Program-made: the position numbers and the translations under genes
Source: Pardosa pseudoannulata
Taxonomy: Eukaryota; Arthropoda; Arachnida; Araneae; Lycosidae
Length of the DNA stretch: 64,000 bases
Direction: 5' to 3'
Assembly (NCBI GenBank): GCA_032207245.1
Contig: CM063498.1
Location: forward strand, 96,783,851-96,847,850
Shown here: piece after piece, positions 12,040 to 25,551 of the stretch
Layout of the letters: every line of letters begins with the position of its first letter
Position numbering within the stretch: position 1 is the first letter of the stretch
The notes under the pieces: generated by a model
Databases searched by the model: none
Told to the model about the DNA's origin: nothing
The model's input: only the letters and a program-made list of their open reading frames with translations

Positions 12040-13603
12040 ATTAAGAGATTATTTTACTAAATGAAAACAGTGTATATATTCAATTTACTATGCATACACC
12101 ACTTGCTTGTCATCTGGGAACTCTGTCGAACCCTTTCACTATAAAAGAGACATGTCAATCCCCTTCAATCTCTAATTAATCTATTATGCGAAAATTGAAT
12201 GAATCGTGAAAAAATATCTAATATTATTTGAATAATTTTCGATACAAAGTTGGAGAAAAATAATTTCTCATATCCAAAGTATACAAACATTTATTAAAGC
12301 AATTTAGACAATTGGAAAGCCATGTAAAAGTCCATGGATTTATCCGTTGATTAATGGTAATACGATATACATGCATGAACAGCGTTGATTACATTGAGAT
12401 AGGAAAGGTGTTTGTTTTTTAACTTTTACAAGAACCCATATTTTACTTTTAATCTAAACAATATGACAAATTTCATTCATTTAGGCTTTGCCTTCATGCT
12501 CAATTTTCTGTAAAAGAGACAGTTGCTATCGTTTAAGAACATTAGTCCTAAGAATGGCCGTGTCCTTATAATTATTCAGTTTCCTTAATAAATTGGTAGT
12601 TCATATGGCTTATTGGCTCGCTTTATATCTTTAAACAACAACAAAAAAATCCTATACACAGTATCTATATAAATAGGACTTTATTTCCCATTTTGTGTGT
12701 CTTGTTTATATGAGTAAGAATTCAATGTAACCATGTACATTGTAATGATCAGAAAAAATACCACCTATTCAGAGTTATAGGTGCTGCTCAGTCTCTCACA
12801 TATCAAGCATAGTTAAAATTGTAATCACTACGAACCTTAAACATTTGCTTCATGTGTCTTGAATTTAATAACGAAGCCTTGGTAGGGGAGAATGACTCTT
12901 AATGTATCAGTCATTAGTTAATGCATTAAAACCATCATCAATTTAATTTCTTATGAAATCCTGGTGATAATGCATAGTATAAAGTTCATGATTTTTTAAA
13001 AATCCTACGACATATCTTTTATTAACTTTTCACAATTCATTCTCTCTAAAAGGGGCAATTTTTTATTCCCCTGGTCCGCATGTTCTGAAATTTAAGGTGG
13101 TTTGAGAGAATCAGTTGTTTTAGAAGTCAGCAGTATATTGGTTATAAATAACAATATTTTATAAATCTGGGAAACTACTGATAATTTCACATCACAACAT
13201 TTTTTCATATTACTAAAAGACAGTAGTTGTACATTTGGTAATGAAATTTGTACAACTGTATTCAACTATACAACTTTACGGTGGTATGTATATTCCCATT
13301 TTCAATTTTTGTATAAAACATGATATGTATAATTGAATGTGCTTATTTCAACTGAAAACAGTAGTTTGACGATGGGTACTTCAAAATTAATTGTTCTTAA
13401 CCTGAGCTTAAGACTCTTTTCTAACGGTAAATTACTTACTTAGTCCTGCTCTAAATATTTTATTCTACTTTACAGCTGTGCCTTAAGAAATAAATAGCAT
13501 AACATGTAGTGCATTGTGCTTAATACAAATATGAGCTTAAGCAATATATTTCTAAATAATTAGTGCATCTGGAAAATTCAACAAAATAAAATCTCATTTG
13601 CCC
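12040..13603. other. AT-rich stretch without a recognised feature
   Basis: No coding region, transposon end or tandem repeat was recognised here. Confidence 0.5.
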
Positions 13604-13648
13604 TAAAAAAAATAAAATAAAATAAAATAAAATAAAATAAAATAAAAA
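13604..13648. repeat. (TAAAA)n microsatellite
   Basis: About eight to nine consecutive AAAAT units, perfect except at the edges. Confidence 0.95.
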
Positions 13649-15205
13649 AGGAACTACAATAAACTTACGGGGAAAATACGTAAAATATTAAATTATTTAT
13701 CCATTTTTATAAATTTACATAATATTATCAAACTGTTTTTAGATTATTGAAATAATATGTTTATTTTTCTCTCGCATTTCCCCTTCTCCCAAAGGATTGA
13801 ATATAATAAAATACATCTTCGAATTTTTGTTTCTTCCCAAATGTTCTTGAACTATTTACCAAGTTTTTCAATGCATTACTTGAACTATATAGTAATTAAA
13901 GCAATACTTAAATGATACAATTTTCGAAACATAAAAGTATACGCAATCACGAAACCTATTTGTGCAAACAAGAGATTAATCAAATTTAATGTATTATTTC
14001 TTTCCTGTGTAGTTTCTGAGAAGGTTCTGATAATGAACCCAAATTTCAGCTGTTTGAATAGAGAATGTATAAAACTACTTTTTCTTACACTTTATTTGTT
14101 TTGCATGATAAAAACCAAACATATCAGTAAATCGATAATTTATGTACAAATGTTGCACACGCTTACAGCGACCTTTGATATTTACTTAATAATTTTTATT
14201 TGAATTTTTCTTTTGCAATTAATTTTAAAAATGGTAGTCAAATATTTTCTAAAAGGTTTTTTTTTAGTTAAACCTGCAGCAACACACAAGAAATTAATTT
14301 CCTTAAAACCAATTAAAATTTTTCGAATTAATATTTTAATGAACTGCATTTTTTGCAGAAAGGTTTTTTAAATATTTTATGTTTTCTTAATTATTTGAAA
14401 CTAAAAAGATCAGTTGGTAAATTTTCTGTCAAATATAATTCTAATATGCTAACCGGAATTCGTTTAACTTTATCTTTGGGCATGTGTGTAAAATGAACAA
14501 ATTTGATTTGATACTCAACATTCTTTGTAAAATTTCTGTTTATTCTCTTTACACCATTGGTGGTTACAGCTGATTTCCAATCAGGCATGTTCTTTCGTAC
14601 TACATAATGGCAAATTTGATTAATATCGCTGTTGCAGATTTGTAAAAGAATCATTTATATCATGTTTAATTGAAGTTATCAATTAAATAAAAACTATATA
14701 ACTAAATGGTATTAATTTCTTGTCTGTTTATTTTACAAAAAAATGGGAGCTAAAAGTGTAATTGCAAACAAATTTCTAAACAATTCAGAATTGCAATTCT
14801 TGCATAATTTAGCAAAATTTTATGCTTATAAACAAAATGACGTAAAAAGCAATGATTGCCATAACCAGTTTGAGGCTGACGTGTGAAATATAACTTTTAT
14901 AAGGAATTTGTTACATTACTATACACCAAATTACTGTTGATTAATAATTAGCTTTGTTAAATAAATTATACACCAATTTTTTAAGATAAAAGCATGATCT
15001 GCTGGCATGGGGATTATTAACAGTTTAATCAGAAAAAAACTATAAAATATTATCTTTGTTAGTTAATTCATAAAGATATTAACAACACCAAGCTAATTCC
15101 GTAACATAACATTATAACATTATAATAATAGTATATTACATATTTATCTTAGTTTAAAATATATATTTATTTTCAAATCGCATTTTACTTAAATTATTAT
15201 TGTAA
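13649..15205. other. AT-rich stretch without a recognised feature
   Basis: Nothing recognised. The 87-codon minus-strand frame at 14391-14654 shows no domain or motif I know; chance is the simplest explanation. Confidence 0.5.
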
Positions 15206-15525
15206 GAGTGCAGCGAGTGTTGCGAAACTGATTTGCTCGCCGCACTCGCACGTTGTGGGTTGCATCCCCAAGTATTTTTTCGCGACTCCAGGAACGACTG
15301 TGGTGTAAAAACAATTTCACTTAAACTTCACCAAGTTTTGGAGAGTTGTGATTGGTCTCGAGGAGGCGATTCAGGACCATTCTTGGAGTTCCGGTAATTC
15401 TGGACAGAGCCGGGAAAGGAAGCATTGTACACAGGACAATGGAGCAACGAACGCATCAGCACATCATAATGTGAAAAGGTCTAGGGTTGCTGGAGTAGTT
15501 CAAAAGGAAGCAAAAGAGTGAACTT
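15206..15525 (+). other. GC-rich unclassified segment with stem-loop and 63-codon open frame
   Basis: This ~320-bp block stands out by base composition. It starts with a strong inverted repeat: GTGCAGCGAG (15208-15217) against CTCGCCGCAC (15236-15245), 9 of 10 pairs with an 18-base loop. After it comes a T-arm-like TTGTGG-GTTGCAT-CCCCAA. The frame 15206-15394 is open for 63 codons between stops but has no ATG at its start, and its peptide (for example LLAALARCGLHPQVFF) matches no family I know. The block runs out in a T-run near 15530. It could be a second tRNA-related SINE, a retrocopy piece or a decayed exon; I cannot decide. Confidence 0.3.
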
Positions 15526-16440
15526 GGGCATTTTTTTTTCTTTTAGGTGTAGCACGTGGAGTGCTTCTTTTACTTTTTACTTTTTTATATATTTTCAGCA
15601 TATTTCCTTGTTTTATGTTCTATATATGAATATTGTAATATAGATCAGTGGCATTTTACTATAATTAAAGACGATATAAAACACAATTGGGTTATTAGTG
15701 ACTTTGAAATAACAGCATCAATGTACTACACCACAGCAATTATAATTCTAAATCGTATTAAAAAATCTTACTTTACTCTCTGCAATTATTACTGTATATT
15801 AAAAAGTATGTCATTTTCATTTTTTAGGTAATAATTTGCTTCCTAATATAAGTATTATAGAATAATAACAGTATATACAAGTAAAATATTGAGAACATGA
15901 CATATTTTGTCGTACTATATACATAAAGTATTTAATGTTTAAAAGTAATCCTCAGTTAATTTATGAATTAGAAAACCTATTCATCTTTTAATTTAAAATG
16001 TATTATTTTTTGTGTGATAAATGACATTTTCGACAATATCTGATTAGGAATATTTAAATAAAAGAGAAGTTTTATGTTTAATCCTAAATGCGTATAAACG
16101 GTAAGATACATTTATATAAATTGGTACAGCCCTTAACCGTGACATCATGCAGATTCCTGGATGTCATTTTTTAAAAAATGTGAATTATATATTTGTCGTT
16201 TCTTTTATTTAAAGCAATTTTAAACAGATATTTCTTTTAATTTTAAACATTATTTTCGAAATCAGTCATAGATGATAATTTATCTGTAAATAAAATAAGC
16301 AGCACAAGCATTTAAAAAATTACAAATGACACGACAGATGCACATAACATCAATGGTTTTATTATTTTTATATTTGTAATACTTTGATGTCATTCTCTAA
16401 AATATTTCATTTATTCTGTGATGACTTCAATATTCTCGAG
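15526..16440. other. AT-rich stretch without a recognised feature
   Basis: The 91-codon frame 15556-15831 is rich in Phe, Tyr and Ile, as AT-rich chance frames are, and has no recognisable domain. Nothing else was seen. Confidence 0.45.
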
Positions 16441-17135
16441 TGAGAAGTAACGGGAAGAATAGATCACAGTCAAGATAAAATTAAAAATTACTTTTATTCT
16501 TGATTAACTACGGCTATTTACAAGAGGATTCTAATTCCCAAATCATGTAGGACTGCAAATGATGGTTGCCTGTATAACTTCCTCAAGACGATCACCGTCG
16601 AAAGAAAGAGAGATTTAATAATCTCGTACAAGTGGGGAGGCTTTTCAGGGTGCAATTAAACCCAATTTATCCCCCGTTCGGTATCAAAGACTCTGCCGCT
16701 CCCTATATGAGCGGACTTTACGAATCTCCCGAGCTAGAAAGCTGGCTCCTGCAAAAAACGCAAAAACCTCCACGAGGTCAACACACCTACGTAAAAAAAT
16801 GTCGAAAAGCCCTGAATAGCAAAATTGTAGGCTTTTTATGCCTGGTGGTCAGTTACGGTTCCGCCAACTGTTTTGAGGGTTATTTAAGATCCTAGTTATT
16901 TGAGAATTCCAGCTAAAGTTACAGTTGATTTTTTAGCTGAATTCTCATTCACCGGCTATCCCGATTCCGGGATTGCCGAAGATTCATTAACGTGATCCAT
17001 CAGGGTTCGTAATCGTCTATTCAATCCGATTGTCAAGATCCCAGACTCTGTGACGCCACACTATTGTCCTGGTAAACAGGTGGGATCCGATCAGCAGCTT
17101 TGGCGCTTGCTCGGGACAAAAGAGGAGTCTTCACA
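16441..17135 (-). mobile_element. LTR-retrotransposon remnant, internally deleted
   Basis: A G+C-rich block. On the minus strand, 16923 down to 16441 looks like one LTR: it begins TGTAACTTTAGCTGG, has a TATA-like GGCATAAAAAGCC at about 16829-16841, an AATAAAAG near 16490, and ends GTTACTTCTCA. To the right, TGGCGTCACAG (17048-17058, minus strand) resembles a tRNA primer-binding site placed just after an LTR end, with leader-like sequence between. The two LTR-like ends do not match each other, so this may be a composite of two elements. No target duplication was found. The frame 16632-16895 lies inside the LTR and is not a gene. Confidence 0.45.
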
Positions 17136-17255
17136 ATTCATTGAATTTTAAGCTTTTCTTTTAAGAAGTTGTGAGATAAATTAGGTACCGTAAATGCCGC
17201 GAATCACTAAAATATTTTCAGCGTATTTAATGCACTATTTTAATGTATAATATGT

Positions 17256-17372
17256 ATTAATTTTAAATTTAATTTTAGATTAATTTTTATAAAATATTTT
17301 TAAATAATTTTAATTAATTTTAAATTTAATTTTAGATTAATTTTTATAAAATATTTTTAAATAATTTTAAAT
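17256..17372. repeat. 57-bp tandem duplication
   Basis: ATTAATTTTAAATTTAATTT, AGATTAATTTTTATAAAATA and the bases that follow occur twice in a row, almost perfectly, at 17256 and 17313. The sequence is only A/T apart from single G residues. Confidence 0.85.
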
Positions 17373-18304
17373 TTAATATAGACAAAATATTGGTTACGTA
17401 GACAAACTAAATTTCAATAATCTTTCCTATTAAAAGAAAATATATTTGGCTCATACACAAATAAAATAAAACGTGTTTAATGATTATAAGTTTTGAACTG
17501 TTCTAAATCTTATTTTATTACACACCTTCACAAATATTTAAATATTGCATTACAATCGAAATTTTAGTTCATGAATTGTACAATATAATGTAATGGGTAA
17601 GTTTTCATATAAATACATTAAATGGATTGAAAGTCAATTGAAAGCACACTATTTAAAATATATCTAATATTGCAAGCAAAGTTATATTAATCCAATAAAC
17701 TGATTTGATACAAAATAATTTAAAAGTATATGCCAAAATTCATATTTAGTTATTCATATTAAGTTTTGATTTATCATGTTCAAACATATGAACAAAACTA
17801 AATTATATTTCGGTCCTATTGAGATATATAGAACGCCGAAACTCATTAGAATTCCAAAAATTAACTGTTTTGAATGTTTCAATATTTTCTATACAATTAT
17901 AAAGGAAAAAGGTAATAAAACCAACACAAAAGGATTAAAGTATTAAATAAAACAACGTTTAAGGGAAATTCAAAGGAAATTCTGATGAAATGCAGTATTT
18001 AGGATTTTTTCTTATTTTCAAATTAAACAGAAGAGAAAATAAAATTTCAGTGAGCTGCATAACATAAAATTTTATTGAATATTTACTAGATTTATTCCAT
18101 TGTGTGAGCTTAGATATGTACATGATTCAGTATTTAGCATAAAGAAATTTCATTTACGTATTCTATTTCAAGAAATTGGCATTATAAATTAAAAGTATTA
18201 TTAAAGCGATTCTAATATCACCTTGGCTGAAGTGGTATTTTAACGTTACATCATAATACGAAAAAAAGATTGTTTTAAATATTCCAATATAAATCCCATC
18301 ATAT
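17373..18304. other. AT-rich stretch without a recognised feature
   Basis: Nothing recognised; base composition and frame lengths are as expected for non-coding AT-rich DNA. Confidence 0.5.
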
Positions 18305-19056
18305 AATACAAACATCGCATTGAGAAATTATTTCTTAAAGGAGGAAGTAAGGAGTTCTTAAATGTCTTCAATAAAGTTATATATATTATTATATCGGCAT
18401 AATTGTACATGTTCATATATACATTGACATACATAATCTATCTAATCACACATACAATTTTCACCCAGCCATATAAAATAGAGATCGCATTGGGAAATTA
18501 TTTCATAAAGGATGAAGTAAGGAGTTCTTAAATGCATTCAATGAACTTATATATATTATTATATCGGTATACGTGTACATGTACACATATACATTGACAT
18601 ACGTAATCTATGTAAGCACACATACAATTTTCCCCCAGCCATATAAAATAGAGATCACATTGGGGAATTATTTCTTAAATGAGGAAGTAAGGAGTTTTTA
18701 AATGTCTTCAATAAAGTTATATATATATTATTATATCGGCATAATTGTACATGCTCACCTATACATTGACATACATAATCTATGTAATCACACATACAAT
18801 TTTCACCCAGCCATATAAAATAGAGATCGCGTTGGGAATTTATTTCATAAAGGATGAAGTAAGTAGTTCTTAAATGTCTTCAATAAAGTTATATATATTG
18901 TTATATCGGCATACGTGCACATGTACACATATACATTGTCATACATAATCAATGTAATCACACATACAATTTTCATACAGTTATATAAAATAGAGATCGC
19001 ATTGGGGAATTATTTCATAAAGGATAAAGTAAGGAGTTCTTAAATGTATTCAATAA

Positions 19057-19109
<53 letters not shown>

Positions 19110-19122
19110 TCTATAGAACGCC

Positions 19123-19179
<57 letters not shown>

Positions 19180-19260
19180 ATATCGGCATAATTGTACATG
19201 TACACATATACATTGACATACATAATCTATGTAAGCACACACACAATTTTCACCCAGCCT
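18305..19260. repeat. 170-bp tandem array, five copies, last copy with AT expansions
   Basis: The anchor ATCGCATTG.GRAATTATTTC recurs at 18314, 18484, 18654, 18826 and 18996, a period of 170-172 bp. Each unit also carries GAAGTAAGGAGTTCTTAAAT, TATTATATCGGCAT, TACATTGACATACATAATCT and CACACATACAATTTTC. In the fifth copy the short TATATATATTATTATATCGG zone has grown into two (AT)n tracts (about 19060-19105 and 19128-19174) separated by GAGATCTATAGAACGCC. The frames read through this array (18246-18434, 19044-19274) are artefacts. Confidence 0.92.
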
Positions 19261-19857
19261 TCGGTATGGTATAAACAGTTATTAATGTTATGTGGTCTCC
19301 CGAAAACACCTTTCCAGACTATTTTGATTTCAAATAAAATATCATGCATAAAAGTGGTATATTTATAACTATTCTTTGATTTAGACTCATTTTCTCCTAA
19401 CAAAAAAAAAAAAAAAGACCAGTGTTTTATATGTTATAATCATATTAAATATCCACGATGCTTTACACAAAACAAAACTAAGAGTACATTTCATACCAGT
19501 GTTAAAAGTATTAAGGTGTGGAAGTTTTTTTCACAATAAGGATGATATAACTGACAATCAAAACATAGCATGCCATCTAAACTTCTATCTAGACAATTTT
19601 AATCCATTTATGGCGGAGATTGAAATATTACCATTAATGTATAAAATTTATATTTGTTCGCTAGAAAAAATGCTTCAGAAATTATTTTATTCTACAAAAA
19701 ATATTTTATTTTTTTATTCAAATCACTTGTCACATCCAAACTGGAAAAGTAAAAAAAAATCCATAGTTGTATTGCTTACAATTTAAATAACTCATGTTGT
19801 CTTAGATCTTGATTATCAATATTATTGAATGAGATATACGAACAAACATTTCACATG
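19261..19857. other. AT-rich stretch without a recognised feature
   Basis: A 95-codon open frame (19499-19786) has no motif I recognise. It is Phe/Ile/Lys rich and ends in a Lys-rich run, as expected of AT-rich DNA. Confidence 0.45.
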
Positions 19858-19865
19858 TAATATAA

Positions 19866-20383
19866 CAACTGTGGCCAACCTGCGGCTCACGAGCCACATG
19901 CGGCTCTTTGTAGGATTATTTGAGGCTCTCGATAAATGTACCTGAGTTCCCTTTTCATTTTTGTATTATTATATTTAAAAAAAATTTACAACTTATGTGC
20001 TCTAACAATGCTGGGTAAAAAATCGGTCTTATTGTTCTTTTAACAGATGATTCTCAAATTCCACAACTGGTACCGATTCACTGCATAATTCACCGAGAAC
20101 AACTCTTACAAAATATTTAAAATATCCTGATGTTAGGAAAACAGTGTAACACATTGTAAATTACATTCGCACCAAAGTAAAAAATCATAGACAAATCAAA
20201 AATTTCCTTGAAAAATTAAAGGATGAAGAACTTTCAAATGAAATTCAGTAAATATAATTTCTGTAAAAAAATTTTATAATACCTTTTTCGCATTCCTTTT
20301 AAATATATATTTAATGGCAGCTCGCGAACAATTTCAGTTTTTGAAAAAAGACTGACTGTCAAGGAGCTTGACCCTAACCCCTG
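19866..20383 (+). mobile_element. hAT element, internally deleted, with transposase relic
   Basis: Perfect 8-bp direct repeats TAATATAA (19858-19865 and 20384-20391) flank the element; 8 bp is the hAT signature. The left end reads CAACTGTGGCCAACCTGCGG followed by CTCACGAGCC, close to the CAG.GGTTGGCCAAC ends of many hAT elements. The right end, on the other strand, is CAGGGGTTAGGGTCAAGC, so the inverted repeats have decayed. Inside, frames broken by stops give IHCIIHREQLL, YPDVRKTV and HIVNYIRTKVKNHRQIKNFL (about 20080-20220), the ZBED/GTF2IRD2/FAM200-like hAT transposase block. At 518 bp it keeps only a small part of a transposase of about 600 residues. Confidence 0.88.
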
Positions 20384-20391
20384 TAATATAA

Positions 20392-21780
20392 TATCACATT
20401 TTTCACATTAATGTGAAACTCCATCATATTAATTCCCTTAAACAGCAGGCTCCAAAACACTCAAACAGGGCTATTAGTCTAAAAAGGGAACTCTATGCAT
20501 AAATGCTTTAATTTGGTAAAAATTATTAGTCTTTGAATGGGATATGTATCTTAAATTTGTTGACACCTTAATACAAAAATCCTTTTATAAAATTTGGTAA
20601 ACAATTTTATCTTCAATTAAATTACTGTTTGCTAAGTTAAGAGTAAACTGACTAATTTTTTATGCCTTAGAGTTAAACAGTAGCATTTATGTACTACCTT
20701 CTGTCGTCTACAGACCATGTAAATACCTGTTACTCCATATGAAGTAACAGGGTGAGAAGAAGAGGTTATAATACATTCAGTGTTACTATTAAAAAATGTC
20801 AAATTTTGGCGAGTACCAGAAACCATTCGGATTGTTATAAAACACAGGCACTCATTCATGCATTCATACATATACTAATGTTTTCATAGGCAGTATATAC
20901 ACCACACACAGAAATACATATAACTCGAAATATTAAAGCAAATTATATTTAATTACCTATCACGCTTTTCACAAAACGAAACTAAGAATAATTCCTTACC
21001 AGAATTAAACTGCATTGCTTTAAGATTTTTTTTTTTATCAAATTATACGCACAAATTTCACATACTTTAAAGTTTCACGTCTAATGAGCAACACCATAAA
21101 TCGATAGCTATCAGTAGTTGTTGACGGAGAAAAGTTAAACAGATTCAAAATCGTTAAGCACAGAAAAGGTCTTTCGTAAGAAAGGTGAATGTACTAGGGG
21201 CACGTTATGAATGCATCTTGAATTAATGTCAATTACTTCATAAATTTAAGACAGACATTAATCTGACAAGTAATGGATCGGTTTGTTAAACAATGATAAT
21301 GATAATATAGTGAATATTTTGGCATTAAAATGAACTAGTATTAATCTGAATGCTTAAAAATAATGAAGAATTACTTTTAATATTTTGTTTCCTTGCAAAC
21401 CGATAATAAAAATATGATAAATCCCTTTAAATCTGGGCATGAAGTAAAACAAATATTTAACCGTAATAAATGTCCTTTTTTCAGAGAGTATCGTATTTTA
21501 AACTAGATAAGGCATTATTAGGTTTATATCTGGGGTTAAATCTATATAAATGCTTGTAACAAAGTTATTTTTAAGGTTGTTTCAATTGTTTTGGTGAGAC
21601 AATTAGATTTAGTCGTACCTATCATTGTACATGTCATTGACATGGGTACAATATGCCCTGGTTCTATTATATTAAACAAAACAGATACATTTGATGGTAG
21701 AAAGAAACCAATTTTTTAAATTTATACATCAGTTTAACAAATTATTAATATTTACTTCAAAATAAATAGATTTTCATTTA
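20392..21780. other. AT-rich stretch without a recognised gene
   Basis: No transposon end or tandem unit was recognised. The 79-codon minus frame 20632-20871 has no known motif. Confidence 0.4.
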
Positions 21781-23055
21781 AAACCGTTATTTTATAAATA
21801 GAAGTTCTATTATAAATTTAAAAAAATCGTCAATATTACAAAAACTCAAATTCTGTTCTTTCTCAGGCATTGTAATTTATTCTATTAATATTTAAGTTTT
21901 ATCTATTGTAGTCAATCACGAAATATTTTAGATCTTATTATATAAAAATCCTTTAAAAACATAAAATTGTAATAAATATAGTTTGTATCTCTCACTCCAC
22001 TTACTAGCTTTAAATAAAGCAAATACTGCAATTCCTTCGTAAAATACAATGTTTAAATTTTTTCAGTGTACAAAATATCAGATAAAACTAATCTTTTAAA
22101 AGTAATGTTCTCGTATTTTATATTAATATACCACTTCAGTTAATATATACTCTTATTAACATATTTCTATTGCAAAAAGTTAAATGGAACGACAATACAA
22201 TAAATTATTTTTATATCTCCGCATCCTTTACATTTGAATGGTTTATTTTAGTCATTCAGAACAAAATGTAAATTTTATTATACAATCCTATTTTTTATCG
22301 ACTTAAAATTAGAATAAACGTGGTTTGAATACTTTATAAAAAATATGATCTTAAATAGGTAAAGAAAGTAATAAAATAGAGTGTTTAATTTTTACAGTAT
22401 GAAAGAAAAAACATTTCATATTTATAAGCAATTCTTTCATATTTTACTTTAATATATAGCTTCTGTAAAATTATACATTTTATTAGTGTACTCTTATCGA
22501 CAGATAGTTTTTCATTTGTCTTTAAATAAAATTCTGAGAAGTAAAAACGAGAAAAAGGTTTAAATTTGTATCATCAAAATATTGGAAAACTGAAATTGTA
22601 AATAGAATAGCTTCACGAAACTTTTTTCCCCCAATTTATGAATCTTGACTCTTTTTTTAGTTTATCGTTTTACCCATTTTATGATCTAAGAATTCTGTAG
22701 AAACGCATTTTCCTATTCCAGTAAATGATTTTCAGTTCCGAAAGAGTTTTTTCTGTACATTTCCTTTTTGTCAAAAGGTGAAGTCTTCTATATCTTGAAA
22801 TTTCTAAGTTTAAAATATCTCTCTGAATAAAAATTCTCTCGATAGAACATCTTAACATATTTATGATGAGTTATATTTCTTTTAACATGTCAGATGACCT
22901 GGTTTAGATGAGAAAAAATATTGAGGAATGGTGGTGGATCAATAAAATAAAATGACGTGAGGATGATTTTGTACAATGTAACTTACAAAAAATATAACAG
23001 GTCATCGGCAAAATAAAAGAATCTTTTATAACATATCTGGATCCCATATGAAATA

Positions 23056-23671
23056 CCGGGTGGCCATAATTAAACTGACTGTGCTCACAGTGTTCTGTAA
23101 CGCGATCGGTTTGCGAGAATGACGCCACATTTTGTAGGAAGATTAAACAAGACGGATTAGAAAGATTCCGCGAAAAAACAAATTAGTTCCAAAAGTCACC
23201 AATAGGGGAATATTTCGCGCTGTGTAATAGAAAATAGAGTGTTGACAAATTCAAATCAATACGGAAATTACCTTCTTTCACTGTGCCAATGGATGTAAAG
23301 TGAAATTTGAATAAATAACTTCTTCTGTTGCTCAGCTAACGTGATATTTCAGATCACGAGACTTGATCGGTGTTTATGTAGATTTTACGCTTTTTTAAAA
23401 GTGTTGCCATATTGTACTTGAACTAAATCAGAGAATGAGCATAATAAAAGGTAATTTTATTCCGTATTATTTTGCATTTGTTAACACTCTATTTTCTATT
23501 ACACAGAGCCAAATATTCCCCTAGCTGTGACTTTTGGAACTAATTTGTAATTTCGCGGAATCCTTCGTCCCCCTTCTTGCTTAATCTTCATACAAAATAT
23601 AGCGTCATTCTCGCAAATAGATAGTGCTACAGAACAATGTGAGCACAGTTAGTTTAATTATGGCCATCCGG
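23056..23671. mobile_element. Foldback MITE with ~220-bp inverted repeats
   Basis: The left arm (about 23056-23277) and right arm (about 23446-23671) are inverted copies. Both begin CCGGRTGGCCATAATTAAAC and share GTGCTCACA, GAGAATGACG, CCAAAAGTCAC, AATATTCCCC in reverse, and TAGAAAATAGAGTGTT. The arms have diverged by perhaps a tenth. A ~170-bp centre without coding potential separates them. TA lies on both sides (23054-23055 and 23672-23673), the target duplication of Tc1/mariner-like elements, so this is probably a non-autonomous member of that superfamily. The minus-strand frames here (22904-23128, 23605-23853) are translations of the arms. Confidence 0.82.
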
Positions 23672-25309
23672 TATATATTTAGTTTAAAACTGATCAAAAT
23701 CCTTACTCCCGGTTTTAATTTATAATCTACTTTGTTTTCCCAGCAGTAAAATCTTAATTTGACATTTTTTATTCCTTTGTCCATTTGAAATCCTAAGCAG
23801 CCATTTTTGCGAAATTTGTGACCTTCGAGATGATTTTGAAGCTTTGAGTACACATCTAGTCCACTAACTAAACACAGAAATTTACTAACTCGTTTGAGAA
23901 ATTTGCTTTCTATTATGCTTGAGAAAATGAAGTTTCCAGGGAACTAAATTAGGTGATGAACATTTTTTTACTTTTTAACGTCATAAAAATTGAGTGTTAA
24001 AAGTCGTTTGCGGACATTGTCATTATAATTGAGTCTAGTACCAACAAAACAAATTTATGTTAGTTTACATTAATTTTTTAAGCAATTTTAGATTTCCGCT
24101 CAAACTCTGGGAAACGTACGACGTTTAAACCACCGGTGTACAACGCATTCATTTAGATGCAAACATACTTTATAAAATTTTAAGGGTCTTTTACAGTTAG
24201 ATGTGAACCGCCGAGGGTTATCGTATCCAATAGATGGAGTAGAATTGGAGAGATGGATTTAACCTGAAACAAGGTGCTATTCATCTGAGAAAAAGTATAT
24301 TTAAAAATAGTATATTATTTATGTAATAAATGCAAAATGGAATTTACTAATGAAATGTAGAATAACCTTAAAGAGAGTAGATGAACAGCAAAGTGGTTTG
24401 GTAAATTATTAATGGAGAGTTATAAAACTTTATATTAAAATATAAAGTATTGCAAAATGACATTAAATTTTATTTTAGAAAATAAGCATATATTTAATTT
24501 TTTAAAAATAATTATTTAAAATAATTTTGAAACTATCTTTTAGGACTGCTACAATGTATTTATCAAATTAATAATATATATTAAAATAAAATTTTATTTA
24601 TATTATATACCTCCATTGAGATGTGGGGCTTAGTGCATGATGGTAAGTAATACACTTAACATATCTTTAAATACAGATAATTTTCTAGTTTGTACTTTAC
24701 TGTCTTATTACATCTATACCCTATAAACATTATGTTATGTGTTTTAACCACTTTCACAAAGCAGAGTTAACGATATTGTATACCATTGTTAGAATTGGTA
24801 TTCAAAGTTTTTTGGAATCTAATTTATTCAGTAGGTACTAGCTTCAGTCCACATGTTCCAAGAGTGTAGACATTTAAACCCCATTCAAACTAACTGCAAT
24901 TTAACAAATTAAAATTCTTAAAAAATAAATTCATATAATTCATATAATTATACTTAATATCTGGTTAACACATTGTATGCGGAACAAGTACTAGTACTTT
25001 TTCTGACGATTGATACTTGAGCACGTTTTCTGACAATTGATACTCGATAGCAGGTCACGTACTACTACAAGTTAGTGTAACAACATGGTTTGCTTGTGGG
25101 CACAAAAATAACGGAATGCACAAAACGGTACATAATGTTTTACACAGAAAACGAAGCCGAATAGTCTTGTTTACTACATAGATTCTAGAAAAATTTAAAC
25201 AATTAAAACTAGTTTTCAAATTAGTCGATGTGGAACCTCAGAACGGGAAGGTTGATTAAAAAAATCAATTTAGATTTAAAATTAACTTTTTATTTATCCT
25301 TGAGAAAAT

Positions 25310-25497
<188 letters not shown>

Positions 25498-25551
25498 AAT
25501 CCATTTTTTATAACACTCCTTCACAAGGAGAAAGCTCAACAGCTATAAGTA

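Noticed and set aside
11265..12064. Four open frames of 62-81 codons
   Set aside because: Inside the LTR at 11032-12035, crossing its TATA region, and in conflicting strands.
16632..16895. 87-codon frame with balanced composition
   Set aside because: Within LTR-like sequence that reads on the other strand; no motif recognised.
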